From assembly GCA_030407085.1 (NCBI GenBank), contig CM059584.1, forward strand, positions 142,280,001-142,344,000: DNA of 64,000 nt, read 5' to 3'. Below are positions 23,938 through 35,770 of the stretch, in pieces (position 1 is the first letter of the stretch; the number at the start of each line of letters is the position of its first letter). Source of the stretch: Trichopria drosophilae (lineage: Eukaryota > Arthropoda > Insecta > Hymenoptera > Diapriidae). The notes below the pieces were generated by a model, which saw only the letters and a list, made by a program, of their open reading frames with translations, was not told the DNA's origin and did not search any database. Both the position numbers and the translations under genes were made by a program.

Positions 23938-26900
23938 GCGTACAGCTGCGATCTTACTTTATTTAAGATTTTATTTTTAATCGTATCAAAGTTCTCGTTC
24001 GTTCGCGAAGACTTCTAAAACGTACTTCTCATGTTGGAGGATCTTTAATGTCATTTTTTCCTTTCCGTTTTTCTCGCTGTTGCTACGGCCTGCTTTTTAT
24101 TTATAGGAATATTTCAGTATGAATTTCTACATCGATATTTTCAAGTAGTAATCTACAACGTAGAATATAAAAAATATGTTGAATTACATTCAAAATAAAA
24201 TGAGAAAAGAAGTTCATTTTTGATATGTTACTTGACTTTTTCAAATACTTTTTGGATCAATGAGATTTGATACAATTAAAACAAAAAAAAAAACAAAAAA
24301 AAACGATACTGCTGAAATACGTAGAGAGATACAAGATGCGTTTTGATGAAAAACTAATTCGAAGTTAGGATCCAAGTTAGTGACAGGACTGGACCGGTAA
24401 AAAAAGATTTTTGTATTAAAATTGCTCTGAATTAACAGCAATGGTGAAGAACTTAAATTTAAATTATGGGTTTACAATAATAATTGCATAAACTTACTTT
24501 ATAGAAGTCATTTTTTTCATTGCATAAATTACTTATTATGTTTTCTAACTTTCCTCCACCTAGTTTTTGAGGAATAAACCCTTCAGAGTTTACCAAAATG
24601 GTTAGGTAGACAGATGTTACGAATTTCAGTGGACAAAATATATAGCAACGTATTCAGAAGCATTTCTTTTTCTTAGGAATGAGGAAAAAATGTCGTTACT
24701 ACATCTTTCTTTTGGATGTTATACCTCATATTCACTTACAAACCGTTCCAGAAGTCTATAAACCGGGGATTTCAAGGATGATATATAATTTCACGAGGAT
24801 GGTGGTTCTTGCAGATCCTGCTAACGTAGTAATGACGTAAGAACTTTTTTATTATCGTCATGAAAGTGGACTGGGTTATTAGCATTTAGAGACTCCAATA
24901 AACGGTACTTATCAGTGAAAGTGACAGTACAAGGGAAAGTTTTCGTTTTTACAGAAATTGGTTCTAAAGAGAATCTTTTCTTATAAAATTTAATGTACAA
25001 TATTACTTACATTTTAAAGTAAGAAATTACAAATATAATTAGTATGTCAGGGTGCAATTCCTTGATACAATTCCAATTGTTAAAATGTGAAAAATCCGGC
25101 TTAAATCGTTTGCTATAGTAATAAAGTTTTACAATCGGTGGTAATTTTTTTAACGTGCTAGTATATTAAACTCATAAACAGTAATAATTTTTTAATATTT
25201 ATCAGCAAATGAAATATCGTTATATTTTAATTTTGTTGTCCATTTCGTTTCATTACCTAAACATTGCAAACAGAATTCGTAAACTTCTCAGCAGGCAGAA
25301 TAAAGTATTATATGTCACATCCTAATATGGTAAAAGGTATTGTTACTTATATACGAGTGATATCTTTGTAACATTTATTATACTTTTCTGGTCAAAAGGT
25401 GACTCGTAATACGTAAGTGAATTCCGGAATACCTGCGAGTCTGACCACAATCGGATAGTACTACTTACTCGGCTACTTCTTTCAGTTTAGCGAACGAGTA
25501 ATCTATGCAGCCGTGCTATCAGATACTTTCATTCTCATTGTACATTTAAGTATACGTAATGTAACTTAACTAATCTAAGTATGTAGTTTCCTGACAATTT
25601 AAAACAACGCTAAATTGAGGAAATCGGTGAGCAAAGTGCTTCGGGTTCCTAATGTTACAGTTGAATACTTCCTACTGGAAATTACATTGAGGTCCGACCA
25701 GAACTAAATAGTTAGTAGCTAAGGTTAGTGATACGGGGATGTTCTACGTAGCAGATAGGGACGCTATTATTAAATTTTCCATATATTCACTTGAAAAAAT
25801 AGTTTATTTAAGAATACAGCATGTTTTTTATTGTCACTGAGAGTATTAACTCATAGTCTGTTTAATATCGCTGACAGAATTTTTATAAATCACATAAAAT
25901 GTATTATATCACAATATTCGTACAGTGCCAGAATTCTCTACTCACTCTGTTGGAAACAGTGCCCTAGGTATGCATTTAAAGCACGCAGTTAAACAAAAAC
26001 GATTTCTTTCATTATGACAGATTATGGCACGTCATTATTTTAATTTCCATTATCTCAATTAGGTCAGTTAATGGTTTTTCTTGCCAGGCAGCGGAAAACT
26101 AAATTATTTAATCAATTTTCTTCAGTAGCAAAAATTGTGTATCCTTTGACGATGCGAGAAAGCTTTCACTGAAAGTGTCTTTAATTTTGCAATGAAATAT
26201 TTAAATAATGACAAGTTTCCGAATCACTCAGAAAGAGATGCAAGCTCTTGGTCCAGTTTTATTTTTCATGCCATAAATTATTACCGAAGAATATACTTTT
26301 TGTAATATCGAAATAAGAAATTATCAAATTAATATTTAAGAATTTTCCGTCTAATGTCAAGAATTTCGATTATCTTTCTATTTCATCATTCTAAAGAAAT
26401 TACTCTCCGTAATAAATGAAAGGTAATTTCTTGGAATATCCGGTATTTTGATTTATAAGGCGGAAAGCGGAATATTTGTTTTCTGATAAATGGATTTATT
26501 ATTTGGCAACGTATTTGTGCAGTTATACATTTTCACCCGAAACTTCTTTCTCTCACTGTTTTCTACTAGTGATCAGTTGACTCGGATTTTCTCTTTATTT
26601 TGTGTTCGTTACACCATTGGGTACTTTCGGCCTTTTTCTTATTGTGTCTATCGATCCTATACACTACTTTAAACATTTTTTGTTCGGAGAAGCAAGCTGC
26701 AGGATTCCAGGTGCACTTAACTGCTGTCATATTTCGCGATCGATCGGCACTTTACATTTCTCGCTTTAATTAATTTCTGTGTAATAGAAATCGCAACCTT
26801 ATTAAATTTCCGCGTTTACCGTTTCTCAATCAAAAATTGAAACCGCGAAGAATAATCGATATATATTAGTACATCACTTTTAATACAGATTAAATTAACG

Positions 26901-28490
26901 ATTCTGACATTATTAAGTACTCGTGAATTCAAATAAATTGTACATAATTATATCGTCAAAATAAGCACTAAGACATGTAATTAGAATAAAACGATTCGCA
27001 CGTCTCTAAAATTAAAGTATTATCTAAATTGTTTTTGCTATTGATTTATATCAGTATTTATGTACTTTAATATGGCTACAATAAATCTTTTTCAATTGGT
27101 TAAAGGATAGTGATAGGCTTGAAATTTAAGCTAATCTTTAAATGGAAAATAACATTTTAATTTCTGTTGTCAACAGTTAAGAATCAAAATTTCATTATTC
27201 AGTTAAGAATTCAAATTTATTATTCAACGTAAAATATTCCATTACTTTAAGGTAAATAAGCTTATTGTGTTATAATTCTGCTCACAATCTTTTAAAAAAG
27301 TAACATCAAGGAATTTAAAATTCTTTAGTAATTTCTGAAGAAAATGCTTGGCCATGAATGAAAAAATTATGAATATAATATTTTCAATAAACACAATTAC
27401 TACATTAAAGTACAGAACTACGAGAAAACTAAAAGTGGTCGCATTATGAATTTGATATTTATGATTTAATAATAAACGAGAATTGGCGTTTTGCATGGAA
27501 AATCAATTCCAATAGTCTTGAATCACTTAAGACGTAAAATATTGCATCAAGTAATAACAATGCATCTTCTTATTTTTTTGCATCTTGCTTCTGACAGAGC
27601 TCGTTACGATGCAAGCAAAATATTAATAAATCTGTGAAAATTTTGCTAAGCTTATCTCCAGAGCTTCCAAGGATTTTACGGATCTATATTTCATTCTTAC
27701 AGCGCCTAGTGTTTATAATTTATTCACCTTCATTTCATTAGCTTCACACTTTTAATACCTTCAAAGTTTCTTGTACTTATAATAAATACCTATCGTTCGT
27801 CAACTTTTCCATCTATAAATTTTCGTTTCATTTACAATACATACTCGTTTGCTTGTATTCCTTCTTATATAACATGAACATTTATCAAACTAATATTTCA
27901 ACACACTATTGAATAAAATTTATAATTTTGTAATTAAAAATCATGTTGTTTTTTAAATGCATATGATTTATTCATTTTTCTCATTATTTAGTCTTGTATA
28001 AAGAAAATTACGTATTAGAATATTAAAAGCATTCAGAAAATCAATACTTTCAGAAAATATTTAATAGTTTTTAATTGTTATATTACCTCAAAATGTTTAA
28101 GTAAAGTATATTAGATAAGTTGTATGCTGTAAAATGAGCTATGTAACGTGCTATAAGTTACCTGTCGAAGGTAACGTAGACAAAGACTGTAGAGTGGTCG
28201 GTAAATATATCGTTGTCATGCAAAAGAAATTATTATAATGTAAATAAGAAATAAGTCAACTGATATTTTAAGAAAATGAGAAAAACATAACAATAAAACT
28301 AGATGCCTTCGACCCGGGTGCCTACAATTTTGGCTAAATTCGTATTGCAGTTCCCTGACGAAAGGCTGATGCTTCCGGGAATATTCCCATTTTAACACTG
28401 CCAGGAAAGAAGGCGGCAGAGGGTAGTTCTAGCATCGTTAGGTTCGAGTAGTTTCTATACATATATTGTAACAATATCTTGTTCCTTAAA
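23938..28490. other. AT-rich non-coding DNA
   Basis: About 4.5 kb with no supported feature. It includes an A-rich simple tract at about 24279-24303. Frames at minus 24241-24441, plus 26490-26672 and minus 27242-27496 are of chance length and hydrophobic. Confidence 0.55.
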
Positions 28491-28947
28491 TAGGGTGAAT
28501 ATGCCAATGAATGGACGGTTAAGCATTTTTCACACTTTGATCGATTGTAACTTTTGAATTCTTTTATGAAAATTTAATTATGATACCACCATTAGAATCG
28601 TTAGACTCTGCTCTTTATGACCGTGTAGTTCAACCTTTCATTTTATTTAATTATTAACCTCGTCTTCATACGTTTGTAAAAAAATCCGCTAAACCCCAAT
28701 GAATAGACGGGTTAAATCAAATGGGACGTTTTCAGTACCAGTTTTGGATGGCTTTAAAACTTTGCTTTGATTTTACAAAATCAAAACATTGGAAGATCAA
28801 TAGTACTGTAAATATTGTTTTGAATGTTCAAAGAACATAAAAATATGTATTTTGTTGCATGTTGTGCATCATACATTCATAAGAAATAGAAATGTAGAAA
28901 ATCGTCCATTCATTGGTAGTCGTCCATTCATTGGCATATGCACCCTA
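28491..28947. mobile_element. TA-flanked TIR element (Tc1/mariner-like MITE)
   Basis: A 453-bp element (28493-28945) lies between TA dinucleotides at 28491-28492 and 28946-28947. The termini are inverted copies: GGGTGAATATGCCAATGAAT on the left, and GGGTGCATATGCCAATGAAT as the reverse complement of the right. The motif CCAATGAATGGACG or a one-base variant occurs four times: 28504, 28696, and inverted at 28903 and 28921. The last two lie in tandem 18 bp apart. TA duplication plus such termini fits a Tc1/mariner-type non-autonomous element. No transposase frame is present. Confidence 0.8.
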
Positions 28948-29580
28948 TATTAAAATTGAAAATGAGTATTTTCAAAACTTCGACCCCGACCGCAGGTCAG
29001 CCGAAGCACTGATAAATGATCACGTCTTGTTCACACTGATGTTAAAAAAAACGCGGTTTAGTTGAGTTTTTGACAGGTCGGGTTGCAGGAAATAAATTTT
29101 TTTATATGTGGGATACTTCGGTTTCCGTTTTTTACGGCATTATCGTTGATTTTACGAAGAAATGAATACAAGAGAATTCGATGTTCTATATTTTTTGTTT
29201 CAAACATTTTTTTGTATAATTTGTATTTTTTGTTAAAAAAATGGAAAAAACGTGTTTTTTGAGCGTTTTTTTGTTAAACCACCCCATAATCTAGTATGCA
29301 TTGTCTCCAAAAACTAATCAGATCTAAGTTTGGCCAAGCGAAACCTAAATCCGTTTGTACTTTTTAAATTCATCCTGCCAGTCGCGAGATATCGCGTATA
29401 CAAAATTTTGCCCACGGACGGACGGACGGACGGACGGACGGACGTACAACCTAACGGACACCAATTTTTTTATTGTTGCTTTGGGTTCCTTAGGGCCTGA
29501 AACGTCGAAATTTGATGAAAAACTATAGGGTAATTTTTTGGCGGGAACTGAACAAATTCAATACTTCGCCAGACCTATAG
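28948..29580. repeat. Remnant of an unclassified repeat with an ACGG tract
   Basis: The stretch includes a TCGCGAGATATCGCG-type near-palindrome at about 29382-29396, immediately followed by the ACGG microsatellite and then by moderately GC-rich non-coding sequence. The layout (palindrome, ACGG tract, conserved-looking tail) suggests a transposon untranslated end, but I see no coding frame or terminal repeats. Class unknown. Confidence 0.35.
29414..29444. repeat. (ACGG)n microsatellite
   Basis: About 7.5 perfect tetranucleotide units, unusual in composition for this AT-rich window. Confidence 0.95.
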
Positions 29581-31259
29581 TAAAATAAAATGTATGTGCT
29601 TGAGTCAATAGGGACGAAAAACGAGAAAGATTTAACGTGTACATATAAATTGATCTGAAATATAATAAATAATATTCGTATCACTCGGTTATCAAGAAAC
29701 ATTGTAAGAGAAAGAGAAAAATATAGAATAAATAACGAATAAGAAAAGAATAAACTAAGAAGACATGAAGCGTTTGAATTAAGAAGACTGTAAAGTGTTC
29801 ATGGTCTGTTAACGTGCGTGCATGAATAAATAATTTTTTCGTACAAGTTCGGGAAAAGTCGATTTCCAAAACGACGAAAGGAATCAAGTACCGATAAAAA
29901 CACAGAAAGGAAGCCATGTTCTTTCGTTTCCTGACCGTTGACGAAAGCAGTTCAATCCTAAGAAGACATTGTCAATATCTCGAAGTTAGTAAATGGAACC
30001 AACCAATTCAACGCCGAACATGTGTTTCGTGCTTGTTGGTTGAAGATGAGCATTTGTTCTACAGATAAATTAACTAATTAAAATTAGTAACAAGGACGTG
30101 TTAGTAATTTCGTAATTTTCGTTATTATTGAAGGCCGAAGCGGCAAAGGAATTAGTTCGTGTTTCATCACCAAAGCGACTTGATGCCAAGGAACAAATCA
30201 ACCACCGTTAAATAGGAGGAAGAAGTAATGGAACTACTGCTCAAGATTCGATTTTGGTATTTTTATTGTGGACAAGTGACTACCATGGTTGTTCGCATCG
30301 TTATTTGCATCAGAGATGGCAAGCAAATGAGTTATTGCAGAAAAGGACGAGTAACATTAACTTTAACTAAATGAGTACTTTGATTTATGTTAATATGTTC
30401 TTTCGATTATTAAAATCATTCTTATATAAAGTTTGTAAATAAAATTATTATTTTTCTTTAACTTAGTATTTAATTTACGTTGTTTTGAAAGAGACTAGCC
30501 TAAATAAAAAAGGGAATCGTAGGCAAACATGAAAATATCAAGTGTGATTGAAAATATTAAGTGTATATTTCTTCACTTCAAGCAAAAAATTATTGTAAAT
30601 GGTGTATTTCTATAAATTTTACATTATATTTTCATTAAAATAAGTATGTTCTTATATGTTATTATTTTGTTCGTTTGATTTTCTTTTAAAATAACAGTCC
30701 TAAGAAGTTACCTATTTTCAATTTTTATGAAAATAGAATTTTTAAAATAAAAGAATTAATTAGAGCCGATACTATTTCTATACAATATATAATGCTGCTA
30801 ACAATGCGAAGGTAAATTTCTAGTTATTATTGAATTATTTCGTTTATTTGAGAATTCTTTAGACGCAAAAAAATTTCCTATACAAAAGTCCTTTGTGAAC
30901 AAATATTGCTGCACTATTTTTGTATTTCTAGATTGAACATTCTTCTTTAGATTTCAATTTCGCTGATGTGAAAGATTGATCAAATAAACTGTTCAAAATA
31001 ATTGCATAAACGACAATTTAAAACATTACTGCCCTAGATAGAGCTTTTTTCGTATTTTTTAAAAACTGAATTTAAACTATTTTGTTAATAAAGTATTTGG
31101 GAATATTCAAACTAAAGTAAATTGGCTCTTATATTCACTGGAAAAGGTATTGTAAAGATAATAATTACCTTTTATTTCAATATTAATTGAATTCCACTAA
31201 TTTTCAGACATCTGAATGTCTCCAGCAGAAATTGAAGTGTATTTATATATTCATTTTTA
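29581..31259. other. Non-coding stretch with two small ATG frames
   Basis: Two short plus-strand ATG frames lie 160 bp apart in slightly less AT-rich DNA: 29916-30068 (50 codons, AGCCATGT start context) and 30228-30374 (48 codons). Neither matches a family I know, and both are within chance length. The remainder is AT-rich and featureless. Confidence 0.35.
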
Positions 31260-31998
31260 CAAAGAAATCAGACCGATCTCCACACCCAGAAATAGGACTT
31301 GAGTTCCTAGTTGAGCCAGATATCCTAACCTAAAAATACCGGTTTCGGTACTATAGCCGAAAAATCCGATTTTACGGCCTGCTTTTAGTTCGTAAAATGA
31401 AATTTCACGGATCACATGTAACATGAATCTGCGCTGGAAAAACATAACCAATACGGACTAAATGCAGTACGCGAAACCTAATTTTTACAGCTGTCAGTAC
31501 CGAAAAATAATGTTCAACCAAGGGCCGTAAGATTTTACAGCCTCACTCGATCAAGGGGTGTTCGGACCGGCTTCTCTGGTCCTCGTACGCTGGTATCGCA
31601 TTCGAGCCGTAAAATCTGGGTTTGCGGCCTTATATCGAAAACAAATATTTTGTCGGTTTTCATTAAGTTTTCGTGGCAGAAAAAAAATGTTTGTTCGCAA
31701 TTTGGCAAAACACAGATTAAGATGCTTTTCATCAGCTTTTAAATTCTCTTTTAGTAATTCCGACTCGATTTTCTTTTTTATCGAGTAATCGAATTTTTGG
31801 CACTTTTGAGTTAATTCTTGATGTGCTGGAGCAGTTCTGCGACGAGATTTGGATTAAGACCATCGACAACCTTTGGAAAATTATACTCAGATTTCGGATT
31901 AACGCACTTTAATATGATTTTTGCCAAATTGCAAACAACAATTTTATTCCGCCACAAAAACTTTAGTGCACATTAAAAACCTCGACAAATCACAAAAC
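31260..31998. repeat. Imperfect inverted repeat with GCCGTAAAATC motifs
   Basis: About 31645-31730 pairs with the reverse complement of about 31900-31998 through GTTTTCGTGGCAGAA against GTTTTTGTGGCGGAA and a shared CAATTTGGCAAAA. Upstream, GATTTTACGGCC (about 31370) and GCCGTAAAATC (about 31606) are inverted relatives, so the structure may begin near 31360. This is a likely eroded TIR element. Ends are not defined. Confidence 0.45.
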
Positions 31999-32093
31999 AG
32001 ACATTTCAAAATGTACATATTCTAAACATTTATATTAATTAATTAAAATTCATATATGACTATTACAGTTCGTAAAGATAGTAAATGCAGATA

Positions 32094-32118
32094 ACTTCTG
32101 GTTTTTGATTCCAGAAGT
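32094..32118. repeat. Short perfect hairpin
   Basis: 8-bp arms ACTTCTGG and CCAGAAGT around a 9-base loop. No adjacent context suggests a function. Confidence 0.5.
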
Positions 32119-32279
32119 ATTTTTGGTCTAATTTTCGAAATTTATGAAATTTCCGCATTCGAGGCTATTTTAATATTTATTTTTAAAAGTAATTTTAAAA
32201 AGACAGATTGATGGTGATAAGTATTAGAAAAATATGACAAATCCGAAAATGTGCCGAAAAATGTTAAAATAGGCGTATA

Positions 32280-32456
32280 GCCTCTTCGACTGTCCTCCCT
32301 TGTTTGTGGTGCCACTTAAACCTCTTCTTCATGGAGGAGGACATTTTGACAGGCTGCGTTGAAGGTAAGACCAATGAAGCGGAGGTGCCCCGTGCGGACA
32401 CGCGCCCGTTCCTGGAAGAAGTTTGTTACTACAGTTTAGAAATGTATTTCTCTTGA
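32280..32456 (+). other. GC-rich patch with a small frame and donor-like site
   Basis: An abrupt GC-rich patch in AT-rich DNA. An ATG at 32331 opens a 41-codon frame to 32456 (starting MEEDILTGCVEGK). The frame is open upstream to a stop just before the patch, about 60 codons in all. Within it, GAAG followed by GTAAGA at 32361-32370 matches the splice-donor consensus. It could be a relic exon, a captured gene fragment or part of a repeat. I recognise no family, and no partner exon was found nearby. Confidence 0.25.
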
Positions 32457-32564
32457 GTGTCAAAATCTGTTACATTATAGAGATGTTATATTAATTAAAA
32501 ATAGATCTTTGTGTTTGTAATACTTGATTTAAATCGGTTATCCCGCTCGCTTAATGTTGTGCTC

Positions 32565-32937
32565 TAAAGCTCATAGCGCGCAGTAGTTACAGACCTGTCA
32601 AGGTCAGCCAGGTTTTAGACGCGTTAAAAAAAAATGACCACTGCAAGAGATTTTTTTTTTTTTATATTCTATTTCTTATCGTAAAGTACATGGTATTAGC
32701 GTTATTTTAAGCCATTGTTAAACCCTTCATCTCGTCTCTGTCAAAAGATATACCTCCTCAAATATTGCCAAAAACGACGCTTTTTGCAACTTTGACGCCA
32801 TAATTCTTGGAAAACAGAGCCAATCCAAAATTTTTAATATCGGATTCGGATTTAGCGACCCAAAATCGACAAAGATTAGCTACTTTCATCTCCGAAGTTT
32901 TTTATGACTGAATTTTGTCGACCAGTGTTATTCGTTG
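32565..32937 (-). mobile_element. Solo arm of the CACTGG foldback family
   Basis: Diverged relative of the right arm of the element at 36990-37993. Both share TATCGGATTCGGATT, a GCGCAGTAG block and a terminal GACCAGTG (ending 32937). No matching left arm is found upstream, so this is a truncated or recombined copy, clearly older than the complete element. Confidence 0.7.
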
Positions 32938-33299
32938 CAACCAAAAGTTATTAAACTATTGTTTTTGGAGTCAACAATCCCCAATTAACAAAAATTTGCT
33001 CGTTTCATCTTCGAGTTATGTATGCATTAGTCGTTAGGCAGTTTTTTTTATGTCTGCAGTTCTTCTAATTTTATTGGCGTAAATAATTATGATTATGCTT
33101 TGAGTTTTTTAAAAGTTTCTCATAGCAAATGAGATTTATGATAAATAAACGTGAAAAAAGAGTTATGTTAATTGCAAATCACTATCAGTGATTATCTGCG
33201 CTTTTCCTAATTACATAACAGTGTACGTATTATATTCTGCTACCCAAACTGTCACTTATGTATTATATTTGAATATAAACCATCGAGCTTTGGAGGTCT
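32938..33299. other. AT-rich non-coding DNA
   Basis: No supported feature. Confidence 0.55.
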
Positions 33300-34460
33300 T
33301 CACTGCATCGCATATCTTTTAATCGTGTCACTGACTCTAATGGCATCAGCCGTATCGCGGTCGAGGTTGATGGCTGTCTCGTTCGCCGTGTTAGCGAGAT
33401 GGAGGGTCGTAGCCGGAACCTACCGGGATTTTGTCCCCGGCGGGGAATCCCCGTGCACTCAAGGCGACCGGGCTTTATCGCCGGAAGTGACACAATTTGA
33501 GACCTTCCGTCCCGTAAGAGCGGCCGTTTCTCATCTCAACGGCGATATCGAATATACGAGGGGCACATACGTATCCCAGTGCATCCGAAAGCGTATACGT
33601 GCGCCTGTGCAAATGTACTCGCAGTTCTCGAATACCTAATGCATGTGCTCAAATAGCCTTAAGTCATACAGGCACGACCACACGCGTTACACGTGCCGAG
33701 TTAGCCGAGTCAACTTGTACATGCGAATTATTTTATAGCGTGCCCCGAAACACCAACAAATTTCTACACAGCTTAGGCAATGTGCTTAGTTGCGTAAACA
33801 TTAACGTCTTGACATGCACCTATATGTATTTTCGCCTACATAATTAGGCACATGCACGCACGAACAATAAAAGCGTTCTATCCGCTGATAGGTTTACATT
33901 TTTCCCGTACACTACGATACGAAGAATATGGAACAGGGATGTAAATTCACATGCATGAACCGCATTCTACCAACGTATGAGTTTTCGGCGGATATTGCAC
34001 AAATCATAAAACTCGTCTAATCCGGGAGATGCTCTCTTAACATTTTACGAACGCCGTATGCTATCACGACTTCGATACTATAAAGGCTCGGACAGTTTCG
34101 ATATATTATATGTCCATTCCGATGCGATAGGTTCGGTTCAGGAGAGAAACTTTCCGCTGCTTCGACTGGACGAATTTTCCAGTTTCACCCAAAGAAGGTC
34201 GGAATTACACTATCGTGAGAACTGTAAGAACGATAACGCCGTTTCGGTAAGAGACTTCTTTCCTTTCGTTAGCTGAAAAGCAGTTAAGACAATAGTATTA
34301 GGTGGCGATTTTTTTAAACCTCAACCTTACGGAAGCAATTCCATTCTGTCTCGATTCTCTGGAAGCAAAACCTGTCGTTTCGTTTCCACGTAGCGAATTA
34401 GCTTGGAAAAGCGGATTTAAATTAAGTGATTTCTACGTTATTTAATATTGCTTCGTACAA
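33300..34460. other. Largest GC-rich island G
   Basis: More than 1 kb of GC- and CpG-rich DNA, with alternating purine-pyrimidine GCACATGCACGCACG-like stretches near 33848-33862. Frames are open on both strands around 33325-33639 (104 codons plus, 76 codons minus), then plus 33599-33847 and plus 34058-34276. All lack recognisable domains and overlap one another, so I do not call a CDS. By size and CpG content this is the strongest candidate in the window for a promoter-proximal or enhancer-like region. Confidence 0.45.
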
Positions 34461-34755
34461 AACTTAAATCGTAAAATTGGGAAAAACATGAATTAGTATT
34501 ATGAAGTAAGAAGAAAATGGACTTGTACTACTGAAGCGGTAGTAAGTGAAAACGATAAAAAGTAGTCAGACATGTCAATTGAGAAACGACATGAGTTTTT
34601 CCCACTTCGAAATAATTTTTAATTTCTGCAACTATCGGACATCTTTACTCAACAACTACTATTATTTAAGAACCTGAACTATTTCTGTAGGATACAGTTA
34701 TGTTTCATGCTATTTATAGAAACAATGCTTATAATGCTTACATTCGAGTTGTATA

Positions 34756-34823
34756 GGGTGCTCGACAGTAATGCTCTGGAAACAATGGTACAACAGTGAA
34801 AATGTAATTAAGACCGAGCATCC
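34756..34823. repeat. Possible 68-bp mini-TIR between TA dinucleotides
   Basis: The left end GGGTGCTCGACAGTAA and the reverse complement of the right end (GGATGCTCGGTCTTAA) match at most positions, and both abut TA. It could be a tiny internally deleted Tc1/mariner-like element. It is short enough that chance is not excluded. Confidence 0.35.
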
Positions 34824-35029
34824 TATTAAAACATCAGTATTCAGTTTCCATGACAGGTATTTACATTAAGCCTTCGTGAAAACTAGGTTTGATAATCAGT
34901 TGTAAAATTTGCTGCAGCATTACGTTCAGCGCTTATCAAATATTTCAGAAGTTTTCACCTTGCGAACTATATCAAATATCTTGCTTAAACTTATTTCCAT
35001 GTCATGCAATAATGTGACAAAATTCGTCC

Positions 35030-35770
35030 AAATGCGTCATTTTGCACCCGCGGCAGAAAAATGATGTGTACATTTCATCGTTCAGAGAAAGCGGGCGTCG
35101 ACAAATGACGAACGTTCTCCCGGATGTAGACCAAACCTAGTCCGAAATACATATGTATGAGGCGCGTCGAATCGAGGGCTTCGGGATCAAAGTAATTTTT
35201 CACGAATGAAAACTTTCGCGTTTGCCTGGCGGTTGATTAAAATACCAGTCCGCGGCTGGGGTTCTCGCGAGTTTTTAACGAGACTTCGATCGCTGGGCGA
35301 TATCGACATCTCCGCCTCCATTTCATTTTCCTTATTCTCTTTCTCAGTCGTGCCTTTGAATTACTCTTCATGAAACTCGGAGTATTGCTGAATTTACGGT
35401 TCGCCGTCTGAGAATAATCAAGCCTTGTGTAAACGAGTCGTGCACGCGATGTCTTCCTTTTTTGATCCCTGTTGTTTTCTCAGCGCCATTACGGGCGGCC
35501 TCAGCAACATCTTCGGGTCGAACATGCGATCTGCGCATCATCGGGATTAGTGTCGATCTCACGGCTTATTATCGATCGTCGCTTTCACGCCGATAACGCG
35601 GAGGAAGTGTAACTGGATAACCACGAATCAAAGGAACTCCCGATGGTTGGGTTGACTATTTCACGGAAGTTAGTTCAGTTCCGCACTATTTGTAAAATCG
35701 ATGCTCCATAGCTTTGTTGGCGCAGTCTCGATTGAAAGTTCGACGAATGTTTGATCGATAATTTAAATAC
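35030..35770. other. GC-rich island H
   Basis: CpG-rich DNA, densest at about 35090-35600. A 64-codon minus-strand frame (35368-35562) has no recognisable motif. Together with island G, separated by about 570 bp of AT-rich DNA, it forms a 2.5-kb composite GC-rich domain. Candidate regulatory DNA by composition only. Confidence 0.4.
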
